Assembly (NCBI RefSeq): GCF_001308195.1
Contig: NZ_JXDF01000006.1
Span: 1 to 53,818 of the forward strand
Direction: 5' to 3'
Length of the DNA: 53,818 nucleotides
From: Apilactobacillus kunkeei
Lineage (GTDB): Bacteria > Bacillota > Bacilli > Lactobacillales > Lactobacillaceae
A program made the position numbers and the translations under genes. Under the pieces are notes generated by a model. It was not told where the DNA came from, searched no databases, and saw only the letters and a program-made list of their open reading frames with translations. Each line of letters begins with the position of its first letter. Position 1 is the first letter of the stretch. Below are positions 44,728 through 53,728 of this stretch, one piece after another.

Positions 44728-46920
44728 ATGAAATATAACAATAAAAATAATTATAAATACAATGATAAAAAAGTAATGCGCAAAGTAAAAAAGAACTGGG
44801 TCGTAGTATCCATCGTGACAGTCGGTTTGCTAGGAACTGGAGCATATGTCCAAAGTAACGTAAACAATGTCCATGCTGATACTGCTTCTGCAACTCAGGT
44901 GCAAACAGGTAAGTGGGGAGATGCTAATGTTGCCTTAAGTAGTGACGGTGTCTTAACAGTTTCATCTGGTGATACCGTTGCGACATTAGGAACATTCCCA
45001 TTTGACAAATCAAGTGTAAAGAAGATTGTCTTTTTAAACACGGTGAAATTACCAAGTGAATCTGGTAGATTGTTAGGTGATTTTAATAACCTAACTGAAT
45101 TTGTTGGCCTAAATAAAGTTGATGCTAGTCAACTATCTATCGCAAGTGGATTATTTGTTGAAGATCATAACTTACAATCCATTGATGTAAGCAGTTGGAA
45201 AACACCAAACTTAACTAATGCTTTTGAAATGTTTGCAGGTGATCACCGCGTCACAGACATTAATGTTACTGGTCTAGACACCAGCAATGTAACCGATATG
45301 TCAGAAATGTTTGCTCATGACTACAATCTTACAAATCTTGTCGGTGTTAATACTTTTAATACTGAAAAAGTAACAAATCTTAACTACTTTTTAGGATGGG
45401 CAACATCATTAAAGAGTATCGATTTATCTAACTTTAAAACACCTAATTTATCTTCAATGGTATATATGTTTATTAACACTCTTCAATTAACTAGTGTTAA
45501 TATTGCTAACTTGGACACCCGTAATATTAATGGTGTAAGTCAAGCTTTTGCTTTTATACCAGGAGGAAATGACGATGGATATCCATACAATGATAAACAG
45601 GATTTAGTTAAAAGTAATCTTCAATCCATCATTATTGGACCTAATTACGACCCATCCAAGGTTCAATTCGATAGTGCAGTCGGAAATGTTAATCTATATA
45701 AATTAAATCAAGATGGAACATTGAGTATAAATGGTGAACCAAGCAAAGATTGGGGAGCTGCAGTAGTTAAGATTATTAACGGTAATGTTAATGGACAACC
45801 GTTATCTCTTTCTGTAGCTGCTCAAGGTGTGGTTAATACCCCTATTAGTATCCCGGTTCCTGCAGGATACGGTGTCATAAATGATAATGATAACGTTATT
45901 ACTTTAAAACAAGGTGATAACGGTAAAATTGATGTTAAGGTCTACAAACAATTAAATGGAACTATTAACTTAGTTGATCAAAATAACGACTCAACTGTTG
46001 TTTCTAAAGATTTTAATGTTTTAGATACACAATCTGTTAATGTAAGTGCATTATTACCATCTGGTTATCGTTTAGTAAATGATAAGGAAGCTACACTAGT
46101 ACCAACTGATGGAACTCAAACATACAAAATCTTGATTGCCAAAGAAACTACTTCACAATCAAGCTCTTCATCAAGCAGTGCGCAAAGCTCAAGTGCCTCA
46201 AGTGCAGAACAAAGCAGTGCGCAAAGTTCAAGTGCCTCAAGTGCAGAACAAAGCAGTGCGCAAAGTTCAAGTGCCTCAAGTGCCGAACAAAGCAGCGCAC
46301 AAAGTTCAAGTGCCTCAAGTGCCGAACAAAGTAGTGCGCAAAGTTCAAGTGCCACAAGCACAGAACACAGCAGTGCTCAAAGTTCAAGTGCCACAAGCAC
46401 AGAACACAGCAGTGCTCAAAGTTCAAGTGTCTCAAGTGCTGAACACAGTAGTGCCCAAAGTTCTAGCGTCTCAAGTTCCGAACAAAGCAGCGCACAAAGT
46501 TCAAGTGCAACAAGCACAGAACACAGTAGTGCACAAAGCTCCAGTGCCACAAGCACAGAACACAGCAGTGCAGAAAGTTCAAGCGCAACAAGCACAGAAC
46601 AAAGTAGTGCTCAAAGTTCAAGTGCCACAAGCACAGAACAAAGCAGCGCGCAAAGTTCAAGTGCTTCAAGTTCAGTAGCGAAGGTACCAAGCTCAAACAA
46701 AAACAACGCTGCAAACCCTGTTAAAACAAAAGGTAAGAACAGTAAAAAGACAACAAACCAAAAGCTTAACGACAAGAAAATGAATGTCGATAAGACACAA
46801 AAAGATAAATTGCCACAAACTGGTGATGAAGGTACCAAATCCTACCAAGTAACGGGGCTATTAATGTTAATTTCATCTTTTGCTTTAGCTTTATTTAGAC
46901 GTAAAAGAAATGAAAAATAA
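44728..46920 (+). CDS. LPxTG-anchored surface protein with BspA-like and Ser-rich repeats
   Basis: The 730-aa wall protein is probably an adhesin. In order: an extended signal peptide (KKNWVVVSIVTVGLLGTGAY, resembling the KxYKxGKxW class) ending near NVHADT; BspA/DUF285-type leucine-rich repeats with MFAGDHRV, LDTSNVTDMSEMFAHD and later copies (about residues 90-270); two small beta or MucBP-like segments (about 325-470); a Ser-rich 13-aa repeat array; a Lys/Asn-rich wall-spanning stretch; LPQTGDEG; a hydrophobic helix; and a basic tail RRKRNEK. The ATG at 44728 is chosen because AGGGGTG is 6 bases upstream. The sortase gene lies just upstream. Confidence 0.93.
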   Translation: MKYNNKNNYKYNDKKVMRKVKKNWVVVSIVTVGLLGTGAYVQSNVNNVHADTASATQVQTGKWGDANVALSSDGVLTVSSGDTVATLGTFPFDKSSVKKIVFLNTVKLPSESGRLLGDFNNLTEFVGLNKVDASQLSIASGLFVEDHNLQSIDVSSWKTPNLTNAFEMFAGDHRVTDINVTGLDTSNVTDMSEMFAHDYNLTNLVGVNTFNTEKVTNLNYFLGWATSLKSIDLSNFKTPNLSSMVYMFINTLQLTSVNIANLDTRNINGVSQAFAFIPGGNDDGYPYNDKQDLVKSNLQSIIIGPNYDPSKVQFDSAVGNVNLYKLNQDGTLSINGEPSKDWGAAVVKIINGNVNGQPLSLSVAAQGVVNTPISIPVPAGYGVINDNDNVITLKQGDNGKIDVKVYKQLNGTINLVDQNNDSTVVSKDFNVLDTQSVNVSALLPSGYRLVNDKEATLVPTDGTQTYKILIAKETTSQSSSSSSSAQSSSASSAEQSSAQSSSASSAEQSSAQSSSASSAEQSSAQSSSASSAEQSSAQSSSATSTEHSSAQSSSATSTEHSSAQSSSVSSAEHSSAQSSSVSSSEQSSAQSSSATSTEHSSAQSSSATSTEHSSAESSSATSTEQSSAQSSSATSTEQSSAQSSSASSSVAKVPSSNKNNAANPVKTKGKNSKKTTNQKLNDKKMNVDKTQKDKLPQTGDEGTKSYQVTGLLMLISSFALALFRRKRNEK
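46174..46674 (+). repeat. 39-bp tandem array, about 12.8 copies
   Basis: Each unit encodes SSAQSSSASSAEQ or a variant (SSAQSSSATSTEH, SSAQSSSVSSSEQ). The first four units end in AEQ, most later ones in TEH or TEQ. That suggests block duplication inside the array. All copies keep frame, so copy number can change stalk length. Confidence 0.95.
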
Positions 46921-46930
46921 TAAGTAACCA

Positions 46931-46962
46931 AAAAAGCCAACTCGAAAGAGTTGGCTTTTTTA
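46931..46962 (+). terminator. Surface protein terminator
   Basis: GCCAACTC / GAGTTGGC (46936-46943, 46948-46955) with loop GAAA, A-run before and T-run after. Confidence 0.9.
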
Positions 46963-46995
46963 TTTTTGATTATATTTAAACGCAAGTTCATTAGG

Positions 46996-47129
46996 ATCAG
47001 TTAATGTTTACTGATATTTAACTATAGTTAAGTTTAAGTAAAAAAAGAACCAGAAGGGTTTGGAAATACTGACTTTACGTTTATCGTAACCATATAAACA
47101 TTATATGCAAAATATTAATTTTATATAAT
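46996..47129 (+). repeat. Inverted-repeat cluster and promoter upstream of rep
   Basis: Four dyads lie in 112 bp. They are ATCAGT/ACTGAT (46996-47015), the perfect TTAACTATAGTTAA (47018-47031), TTACG/CGTAA (47075-47089), and CATATAA-ACA-TTATATG (47091-47107). A TATAAT at 47124-47129 may be the rep -10. Such clusters fit operator or origin sites of a replicon. Confidence 0.5.
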
Positions 47130-47185
47130 ATATTATTAATGTTCATTTGGTAGAGTTATTAATATCATTTATAAGGAGCATGAAG

Positions 47186-47959
47186 ATGAAAAGCGATAAT
47201 TATTATAATGTCAGCTTGATGGAAGGTGAACATGTAAGAGAGATTCGTATTTTTGAAAAAGTTAAACCGAAAGGTAAGAAAGTAAAGAGACTACATATCA
47301 CAAAGAAATCTGGCAATAAAAAAACAAACATGGAAAGTAGAACAAAAAGTAACCATAGAGCTAAGAAGAAAATAATTGGATTGATTCAAAATAATTTTCT
47401 AAATACTAAATTTAGCTTTATTACGTTAACTTTTAGATATAATTTGGAAGATGTTAGTATGGCCAATGAAATATTAGCTAAATACATAAGAAAAATAAGA
47501 AAGATAAGTAAAGAAGAGTTTAAATACATATGTGTAATGGAATTCCAAAAAAGAGGAGCAATCCATTATCATTTAATTTCCAATTTATACAAGCCGGATT
47601 ACAAAAAAATTCACGAGTATTGGGCTTCCATAATTAAAAAAGACGAAAGAATAAAAGATGATGGTGGATCTGTAAGAGTAGAAAATATAAGTAATAATGA
47701 TGATGCTATGAGGATTTCATCCTACATTAGCAAATATATGACCAAATCTCTGGGGAAGGAATCGCTATTTGGTAAGAAGTGCTATTCTACATCTAAAAAT
47801 CTAAGTAGATTGAAACCATCCAATATGCTTATTGATAATGCCTTTAATAACGAAAATGAAATTAATCGATTAATTAATAACAATCAAATTATTAGTCGTG
47901 CAGAATATACCGATGCATATAGTGGAAAAAGAATTAAGTATTACTCACTTGCTAAATAG
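47186..47959 (+). CDS. HUH rolling-circle replication initiator-like protein
   Basis: The 257-aa protein has the motif order of HUH endonucleases that nick DNA for rolling-circle replication. Motif I is FSFITLTF (76-83), Glu119 precedes the HUH-type motif GAIHYHLI (His127, His129), and the catalytic Tyr180 is in SSYISKYMTKS. It resembles plasmid and inovirus gpII-type Rep rather than a transposase. Base and codon use are much more AT-rich than neighbours (AGA, ATA, AAT), a sign of transfer. AAGGAG is 7 bases before the chosen ATG; an earlier ATG directly abuts it. No cargo or coupling protein is adjacent. Confidence 0.85.
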   Translation: MKSDNYYNVSLMEGEHVREIRIFEKVKPKGKKVKRLHITKKSGNKKTNMESRTKSNHRAKKKIIGLIQNNFLNTKFSFITLTFRYNLEDVSMANEILAKYIRKIRKISKEEFKYICVMEFQKRGAIHYHLISNLYKPDYKKIHEYWASIIKKDERIKDDGGSVRVENISNNDDAMRISSYISKYMTKSLGKESLFGKKCYSTSKNLSRLKPSNMLIDNAFNNENEINRLINNNQIISRAEYTDAYSGKRIKYYSLAK

Positions 47960-47964
47960 TTCTA

Positions 47965-48273
47965 TTAATATTTAATATAAAACTCACTTACCGACTTCTT
48001 CATCCTCAAATCTTTACTGCAGATGCGAGAGCATCTGTGGATGGTTTTGACCTTAATCAAGTCTTTTCCGGGCGTCGGCTCGACGCCACTTCGAATATCA
48101 TTTAAGTAAGTGAAAATATTCTTGGTCATAATTAATAGATGTTTTGAAAACATGAAAAATGTAACTATCAAAAAAGTCATGCTTTTATCTAATCCAATGA
48201 ATAGACATAAGGATGACAAGTTTGAAATAATTTCAATGTTATTTATGTTTAGTAAATTCTTTGCAGCTTTCAT
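47965..48273 (-). CDS. Possible small membrane protein overlapping structured DNA
   Basis: A 102-aa ORF with GGAGG (48283-48287) placed well before ATG 48273. It contains a hydrophobic segment (LCLFIGLDKSMTFLIVTFFM) and a basic C-terminus. I recognise no family. Its last third runs through the strongly paired region 47984-48113, so the C-terminal reading frame may be incidental to a DNA or RNA structure. It is convergent with rep, with a 5-base gap. Treat as tentative. Confidence 0.4.
   Translation of the reverse strand: MKAAKNLLNINNIEIISNLSSLCLFIGLDKSMTFLIVTFFMFSKHLLIMTKNIFTYLNDIRSGVEPTPGKDLIKVKTIHRCSRICSKDLRMKKSVSEFYIKY
47984..48113. repeat. Nested 130-bp cruciform-like region, candidate ssDNA origin
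   Basis: An 8-bp perfect outer stem TCACTTAC / GTAAGTGA (47984-47991, 48106-48113) encloses two inner hairpins. The first is CATCC / GGATG around CAGATGC-GAGA-GCATCTG (48001-48043). The second is the GC-rich GGCGTCG-GCT-CGACGCC (48071-48087). This three-way junction lies directly after rep in otherwise very AT-rich DNA. It looks like a double- or single-strand origin of a rolling-circle replicon, or a structured RNA. Confidence 0.6.
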
Positions 48274-48289
48274 GAATAAATCCTCCATA

Positions 48290-48445
48290 TCATTTCTTAT
48301 AAATTTTTTGAGATACTAGAAACACAAGAACAATGACCGCTAGGTTATTGCCAACACTTCTTTCAGAAGCGAAGAAGTCCCAAATGGAAAGTAGGTTCAC
48401 AAACAAATCGAACCAATCTGACCACTTTGTAGAGATATACTTGTT
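48290..48445 (-). pseudogene. Start-less ORF with a membrane segment, possible remnant
   Basis: An open frame reads KWSDWFDLFVNLL then ...NNLAVIVLVFLVSQKIYKK and stops just before the ribosome site of the 102-aa ORF. There is no ATG and no ribosome site; only TTG 48406 or GTG 48400 could start it. The acidic/aromatic front, one helix and a lysine-rich end suggest a real former small membrane protein. Weak call. Confidence 0.25.
48331..48378. repeat. Two further hairpins beside the rep island
   Basis: CAATGACC-GCTA-GGTTATTG (48331-48350, 8 bp with one GU) and ACTTCTT / AAGAAGT (48356-48378). Together with the 130-bp cruciform they make a cluster of foldable DNA across 48.0-48.4 kb. Confidence 0.5.
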
Positions 48446-48466
48446 TCAATTAACACTTAGCAACAA

Positions 48467-48501
48467 AAAAAGACCAACTCCCCCGAGTTGGTCTTTTTAC
48501 A
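48467..48501 (-). terminator. guaC terminator
   Basis: AAAAAGACCAACTC / GAGTTGGTCTTTTT with a CCCC loop (plus-strand view); the T-run is on the minus-strand 3' side. Confidence 0.9.
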
Positions 48502-48509
48502 TATAAATC

Positions 48510-49475
48510 CTATGATTCATCAATGCTGTCTAGTAGAACGTAGTTAACTTTACGTAGTGACATTAAGTCTTTTCCACCAGCGTATGAGATTGATGATTGT
48601 AGATCTTCTTTCATTTCTAGAAGGGTGTCTTCAATGTTTCCCTTGAATGGGATTAACAATTGACGACCTTCAACGTTGTGGTGTTCACCTTTTTGTTTGG
48701 CAGAAGCTGAACCCCAGTATTGTTTGAATTTCTTACCATTCTTTTCAACGATTTCACCAGGTGATTCAACGTGGCCAGCGAAAACTGAACCAATCATCAT
48801 CATGGTTGCACCGAAACGAATTGACTTAGCAAGATCACCGTTAGTACGGATACCACCGTCGGCAATCATTGGCTTAGTAGCAGCCTTTGAGCACCACTTA
48901 AGTGCTGAAAGTTGCCAACCACCAGTACCGAAACCAGTCTTGTACTTAGTAATACATGCTTTACCAGGTCCAATCCCAATCTTAGTAGCGTCAGCACCGG
49001 CGTTTTCGATTTCACGAACAGCGTCAGGAGTACCTAGATTACCTACGATTAAGAAAGTTTCTGGAATTTCTTTTTTGATGTATTTAATCATCTTGATAAC
49101 GAAGTCTGAGTGACCATGAGCCACATCAATAGTAGTGTATTCAGGGACAGCGTCAGCGGCTTTTAATTCATCGATAAAGTCGTATTCAGCATCCTTGATA
49201 CCAACACTAATTGAAGCAAATAAACCTTTTTTGTGCATGTTTTGAACAAATTCTAGACGTTGTTCCGGTTGGAATCTGTGCATTACGTAGAAGTAGTCAT
49301 GTTGAGCCATCCAAGTAGCTAGATTTTCATCCATAACTGTTTCCATGTTTGCGGGAACAACTGGTAGTTGGAATTTATGTGGGCCGAATTGAACTGAAGT
49401 ATCAGCTTCACTACGGCTCTTAATGATACATTTTTCAGGTAATAATTGGACATTGTGGTAATCAAAAGTTCTCAT
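48510..49475 (-). CDS. guaC: GMP reductase
   Basis: The 321-aa enzyme reduces GMP to IMP with NADPH, returning guanine nucleotides to the branch point. The catalytic Cys is in [17 protein letters not shown], and [11 protein letters not shown] and [14 protein letters not shown] are family blocks. No CBS domain is present, which separates it from IMP dehydrogenase. GAGGTC precedes the ATG. It is 15 bases after purA in the same direction, so purA-guaC form an operon that steers IMP toward AMP. Confidence 0.96.
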   Translation of the reverse strand: MRTFDYHNVQLLPEKCIIKSRSEADTSVQFGPHKFQLPVVPANMETVMDENLATWMAQHDYFYVMHRFQPEQRLEFVQNMHKKGLFASISVGIKDAEYDFIDELKAADAVPEYTTIDVAHGHSDFVIKMIKYIKKEIPETFLIVGNLGTPDAVREIENAGADATKIGIGPGKACITKYKTGFGTGGWQLSALKWCSKAATKPMIADGGIRTNGDLAKSIRFGATMMMIGSVFAGHVESPGEIVEKNGKKFKQYWGSASAKQKGEHHNVEGRQLLIPFKGNIEDTLLEMKEDLQSSISYAGGKDLMSLRKVNYVLLDSIDES

Positions 49476-49490
49476 TATAATGACCTCACT

Positions 49491-50846
<1,356 letters not shown>

Positions 50847-50897
50847 TTACCATGCTGGAAAAATTAATCAAGAACTATTTGTATAAATGAGAAAATA

Positions 50898-50937
50898 ATG
50901 TTCGGAAAATAAATAAAAAACGAACAATAAGTATAAT
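50898..50937. promoter_or_regulatory. Paired PurBox-like sites between purA and purB
   Basis: On the minus strand TTTTCCGAACATT fits the PurR box AWWWCCGAACWWT (CCGAAC core at 50905-50900). A second core, AAAACGAACAAT, is on the plus strand (CGAAC 50921-50925). TTCG and CGAA are 16 bp apart. A TATAAT for purB lies at 50932-50937, without a good -35. One operator could control both directions. Confidence 0.6.
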
Positions 50938-51013
50938 TAATTTTAAGATAATAGTGAAAAAGCGAATTTTATATGTTAATATTAAAGCAAGATATTCGAA
51001 AGGATGGATTGTG

Positions 51014-52309
51014 ATGATTGATCGTTATACCAGACCAGAAATGGGAAATGTATGGTCTAAATATAATCAATACGCCTCATGGCTAGCTGTGGAGGTTGCT
51101 GTTGACGAAGCTTGGGCTAAGTTAGGAGAAATTCCTGCTGAAGATTTAGCTAAGATTCAAAAGAACGCTACCTTTGACGAAAAAGAAATTGAAGAAATTG
51201 AAAAGACTACCCATCATGATGTCGTAGCATTTACTCGTGATGTTTCAAGATACTTAGGTGATGAAAGTAAATGGATTCACTTCGGTATGACCAGTACAGA
51301 TATCGTTGATACTGCCCAAGGTTACCGTTTGAAACAAGCTAACAACATTATTCGTAAAGATATCGAAGAAATTATCGAAACTATCGGTAACAAGGCCCTT
51401 AAGTACAAGGATACTGTTATCATGGGAAGAACTCACGGTGTTCAAGCCGAACCAACTACCTTTGGTTTGAAGTTACTTCGTTGGTATGAAGAAATGAAAC
51501 GTAACTTGGAACGTTTCAACATGGCATCAAAGGATGTTGAAGCAGGTAAGATTTCGGGTGCCGTTGGTACTTTCGCTAACGTTGATCCATACGTTGAACA
51601 ATACGTATGTCAAAAGTTAGGTATCCGTGCCCAATCAGTAGCCAGCCAAGTGCTACCACGTGATTTACATGCTAACTACATTGCATGTCTTGGCGTGATT
51701 GCTACTAGTTTAGAAGAATTTGCTACCGAAGTTCGTGGACTACAACGTTCAGAAATTCATGAAGTTGAAGAACACTTTGCTAAGGGTCAAAAAGGTTCAT
51801 CAGCAATGCCACACAAGAGAAACCCAATTGGTTCAGAAAACATCTGTGGATTAGCTCGTGTAATGAGGGGACATGTTGTTACTGCGATGGAAAATGTTGC
51901 ATTATGGCATGAACGAGACATTTCCCACTCATCTGCAGAACGTGTTATCTTGCCAGATTCTACTATCTTAATCGACTACATGTTGCACCGTTTCAACAAT
52001 ATTGTTCGCGATCTAGATGTATTCGAAGAAAGAATGCTAAGTAACCTAAACATTACTAATGGTCTAATCTACTCACAACGTGTAATGTTGAAGTTAGTTG
52101 AAGCAGGGATGACTAGAGAAGCTGCTTACGACACAGTTCAACCACTTACTGCAATTGCTTGGGATGAAAACAAACAATTCAAGCCATTGGTTGAAGCAAG
52201 CGAAACAATTAACGAAAAACTTTCAAAAGAAGACATTGATGATGCCTTTGATTATCACTATCACATCCGCCACGTCGATGAAATTTTCAAACGCTGTGGT
52301 TTAATGTAA
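51014..52309 (+). CDS. purB: Adenylosuccinate lyase
   Basis: The 431-aa enzyme cleaves adenylosuccinate to AMP and SAICAR to AICAR. The superfamily signature GSSAMPHKRNPIGSE is intact, as are TSTDIVDTA and MGRTHGVQAEPTTFG. The start at 51014 gives the standard length; AAAGGATGG lies upstream. Earlier in-frame GTG codons would add 20 residues unlike the family. It works directly after PurA in AMP synthesis. Confidence 0.97.
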   Translation: MIDRYTRPEMGNVWSKYNQYASWLAVEVAVDEAWAKLGEIPAEDLAKIQKNATFDEKEIEEIEKTTHHDVVAFTRDVSRYLGDESKWIHFGMTSTDIVDTAQGYRLKQANNIIRKDIEEIIETIGNKALKYKDTVIMGRTHGVQAEPTTFGLKLLRWYEEMKRNLERFNMASKDVEAGKISGAVGTFANVDPYVEQYVCQKLGIRAQSVASQVLPRDLHANYIACLGVIATSLEEFATEVRGLQRSEIHEVEEHFAKGQKGSSAMPHKRNPIGSENICGLARVMRGHVVTAMENVALWHERDISHSSAERVILPDSTILIDYMLHRFNNIVRDLDVFEERMLSNLNITNGLIYSQRVMLKLVEAGMTREAAYDTVQPLTAIAWDENKQFKPLVEASETINEKLSKEDIDDAFDYHYHIRHVDEIFKRCGLM

Positions 52310-52313
52310 AACA

Positions 52314-52346
52314 AAAAGAGTTGGCAATCCGCCAGCTCTTTTTTTG
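52314..52346 (+). terminator. purB terminator
   Basis: AAAGAGTTGGC / GCCAGCTCTTT with loop AATCC and T7. Confidence 0.88.
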
Positions 52347-52391
52347 TGTAATTTTTTAAAATCAGTTAGAATGAAACATAGGTGATATATA

Positions 52392-52940
52392 ATGAATAAA
52401 AAATTTGAAATGACAAAAGAAGGTTGGACTTTCTCAGTTCTATTCTTCTTATTCGCTGTTTACTACAGTTTCAGTAAGGCGCACTTTGCTCACTGGGGCA
52501 ATGTTAAAGTGACATTCTTCTTAGTACACTGGTCAACGCTATTAAGCTCATTGATTTACGCAGTGATCTTGGTATTGTTCTACCTCGTATGTACTTTGCT
52601 ACCATCACGTCGTATTGTGGCCTTGCCAACAATTATTACATTATTACTAGCTGGACAAGAATTAGCGCTTGCTTACTACACACTCCCAGTTGGTGATATT
52701 TTAGGTGGATTGGTACTATTGATTGGTACTTTGACCATCCTATACATGGCATACATCAACGCTAAAATTAGTTTTAACATCATTGATTCAATCATTGATG
52801 CGGATGAAGGAAATTACTTCAAGCGTTGGTTTAACCGAGTGAAAGTCAGTCTAGCATATGATTGGAAACCACTAGTGATTTCAATTGTTATCTACATGAT
52901 TATTAACGCGTCAATGCTAATGACATTAACATTTAAGTAA
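52392..52940 (+). CDS. Five-helix membrane protein, unknown function
   Basis: A 182-aa protein with hydrophobic segments at about residues 13-30, 40-67, 76-92, 100-122 and 158-180, joined by short basic loops. The stretch DSIIDADEGNYFKRWFNRV is a cytoplasmic acidic/basic loop. I recognise no family or active-site motif. A GGTGATATATA sequence precedes the ATG. It lies between purB and a lipoprotein, each with its own terminator. Confidence 0.78.
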   Translation: MNKKFEMTKEGWTFSVLFFLFAVYYSFSKAHFAHWGNVKVTFFLVHWSTLLSSLIYAVILVLFYLVCTLLPSRRIVALPTIITLLLAGQELALAYYTLPVGDILGGLVLLIGTLTILYMAYINAKISFNIIDSIIDADEGNYFKRWFNRVKVSLAYDWKPLVISIVIYMIINASMLMTLTFK

Positions 52941-52941
52941 G

Positions 52942-52972
52942 AGTCAGCCAGGTTGGTTGGCTTTTTTATTTT
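52942..52972 (+). terminator. Terminator of the membrane protein gene
   Basis: AGTCAGCCA / TGGTTGGCT with a short loop and T6; moderately strong. Confidence 0.7.
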
Positions 52973-53034
52973 GAAAATTATCCATTTATAACTTTAAAAT
53001 AATGGTAATATAAAAGTTGTAGGGGGAATCATAA

Positions 53035-53715
53035 ATGTTAAAGAAAACAATATACATAATTGGATTGGCATCAATTATTTCATTGATGCTGGTGGGATGT
53101 GGTAAGAGTAAGGCTTCCCACCAATCCGACAAACCATACGGAGCGGGTCAAATTTCAAAGAAGGTTAGCTCAGAATCAGCTAGTGATGCAAGTTCATCAA
53201 GTGACAGTAAAGGCACAAATGCTGCTAACAGTTTGAACTTAGATGATAAGACATATGGTGTATTGGCATTAGAATACAGATTTTCTCAAGAATCTGATAA
53301 AAAAGCTAGCACGGATTACTTTAAAGATTTTACATCCGTAAAGAAACTAAGCTCAAAGAATTCTACATCTATGGGTGGTTTGTTTTATGCTGATAAAAGT
53401 AATAGTTTAGAAGAGTCAAATAACCACCAATATAATCAATTCACATATAACGGGGACACGACTGCTGACACATTTTTCAAGGTGGGTACATCAACTGTCT
53501 CTTTACAATATAAGGGTAAGGATCCTTCAGGAAAGTTAGCCATGTCTCAACTTCCGGTGATCAGAAAAACTGTAAGTAAAGATTACCTAGTCAAAACTTT
53601 TTACAAAACCAGTGCCCAAAGAGAACATGTTGATAATTACGTAAAATCAATTCCAAATGAAGATGATTGGGAGAAACAACAGGAATCCTCAACTAGATAT
53701 ATGACAGATAACTAA
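53035..53715 (+). CDS. Predicted lipoprotein, unknown function
   Basis: A 226-aa protein with a lipoprotein signal: basic start, hydrophobic helix and lipobox LMLVGC with Cys22. A Ser/Asp/Lys-rich linker (about residues 25-68) follows. The C-terminal domain includes GVLALEYRF, GGLFYADKS and TFFKVGTSTVSLQY, and may be a small beta-rich sensor or binding domain. I know no family. It should sit on the outer face of the membrane. AGGGGGAATCATAA precedes the ATG. An IS-like end begins about 14 bases after its stop. Confidence 0.83.
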   Translation: MLKKTIYIIGLASIISLMLVGCGKSKASHQSDKPYGAGQISKKVSSESASDASSSSDSKGTNAANSLNLDDKTYGVLALEYRFSQESDKKASTDYFKDFTSVKKLSSKNSTSMGGLFYADKSNSLEESNNHQYNQFTYNGDTTADTFFKVGTSTVSLQYKGKDPSGKLAMSQLPVIRKTVSKDYLVKTFYKTSAQREHVDNYVKSIPNEDDWEKQQESSTRYMTDN

Positions 53716-53728
53716 ATAAAAAAGACTC

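Noticed and set aside
46174-46674. Tandem repeats as a CRISPR array
   Set aside because: There are no unique spacers; the repeats are contiguous and in frame within a wall-anchored protein.
46136-46714. Long ORFs in other frames and strands across the Ser-rich repeat
   Set aside because: They arise because a 39-bp repeat keeps every frame open. None has a ribosome site, and the translations are low-complexity shadows.
46931-48501. The CCAACTC/GAGTTGG hairpins at both edges as ends of one mobile element
   Set aside because: Each is a good terminator of its own neighbouring gene (surface protein and guaC), with different loops and flanks. Shared 7-bp stems can be coincidence.
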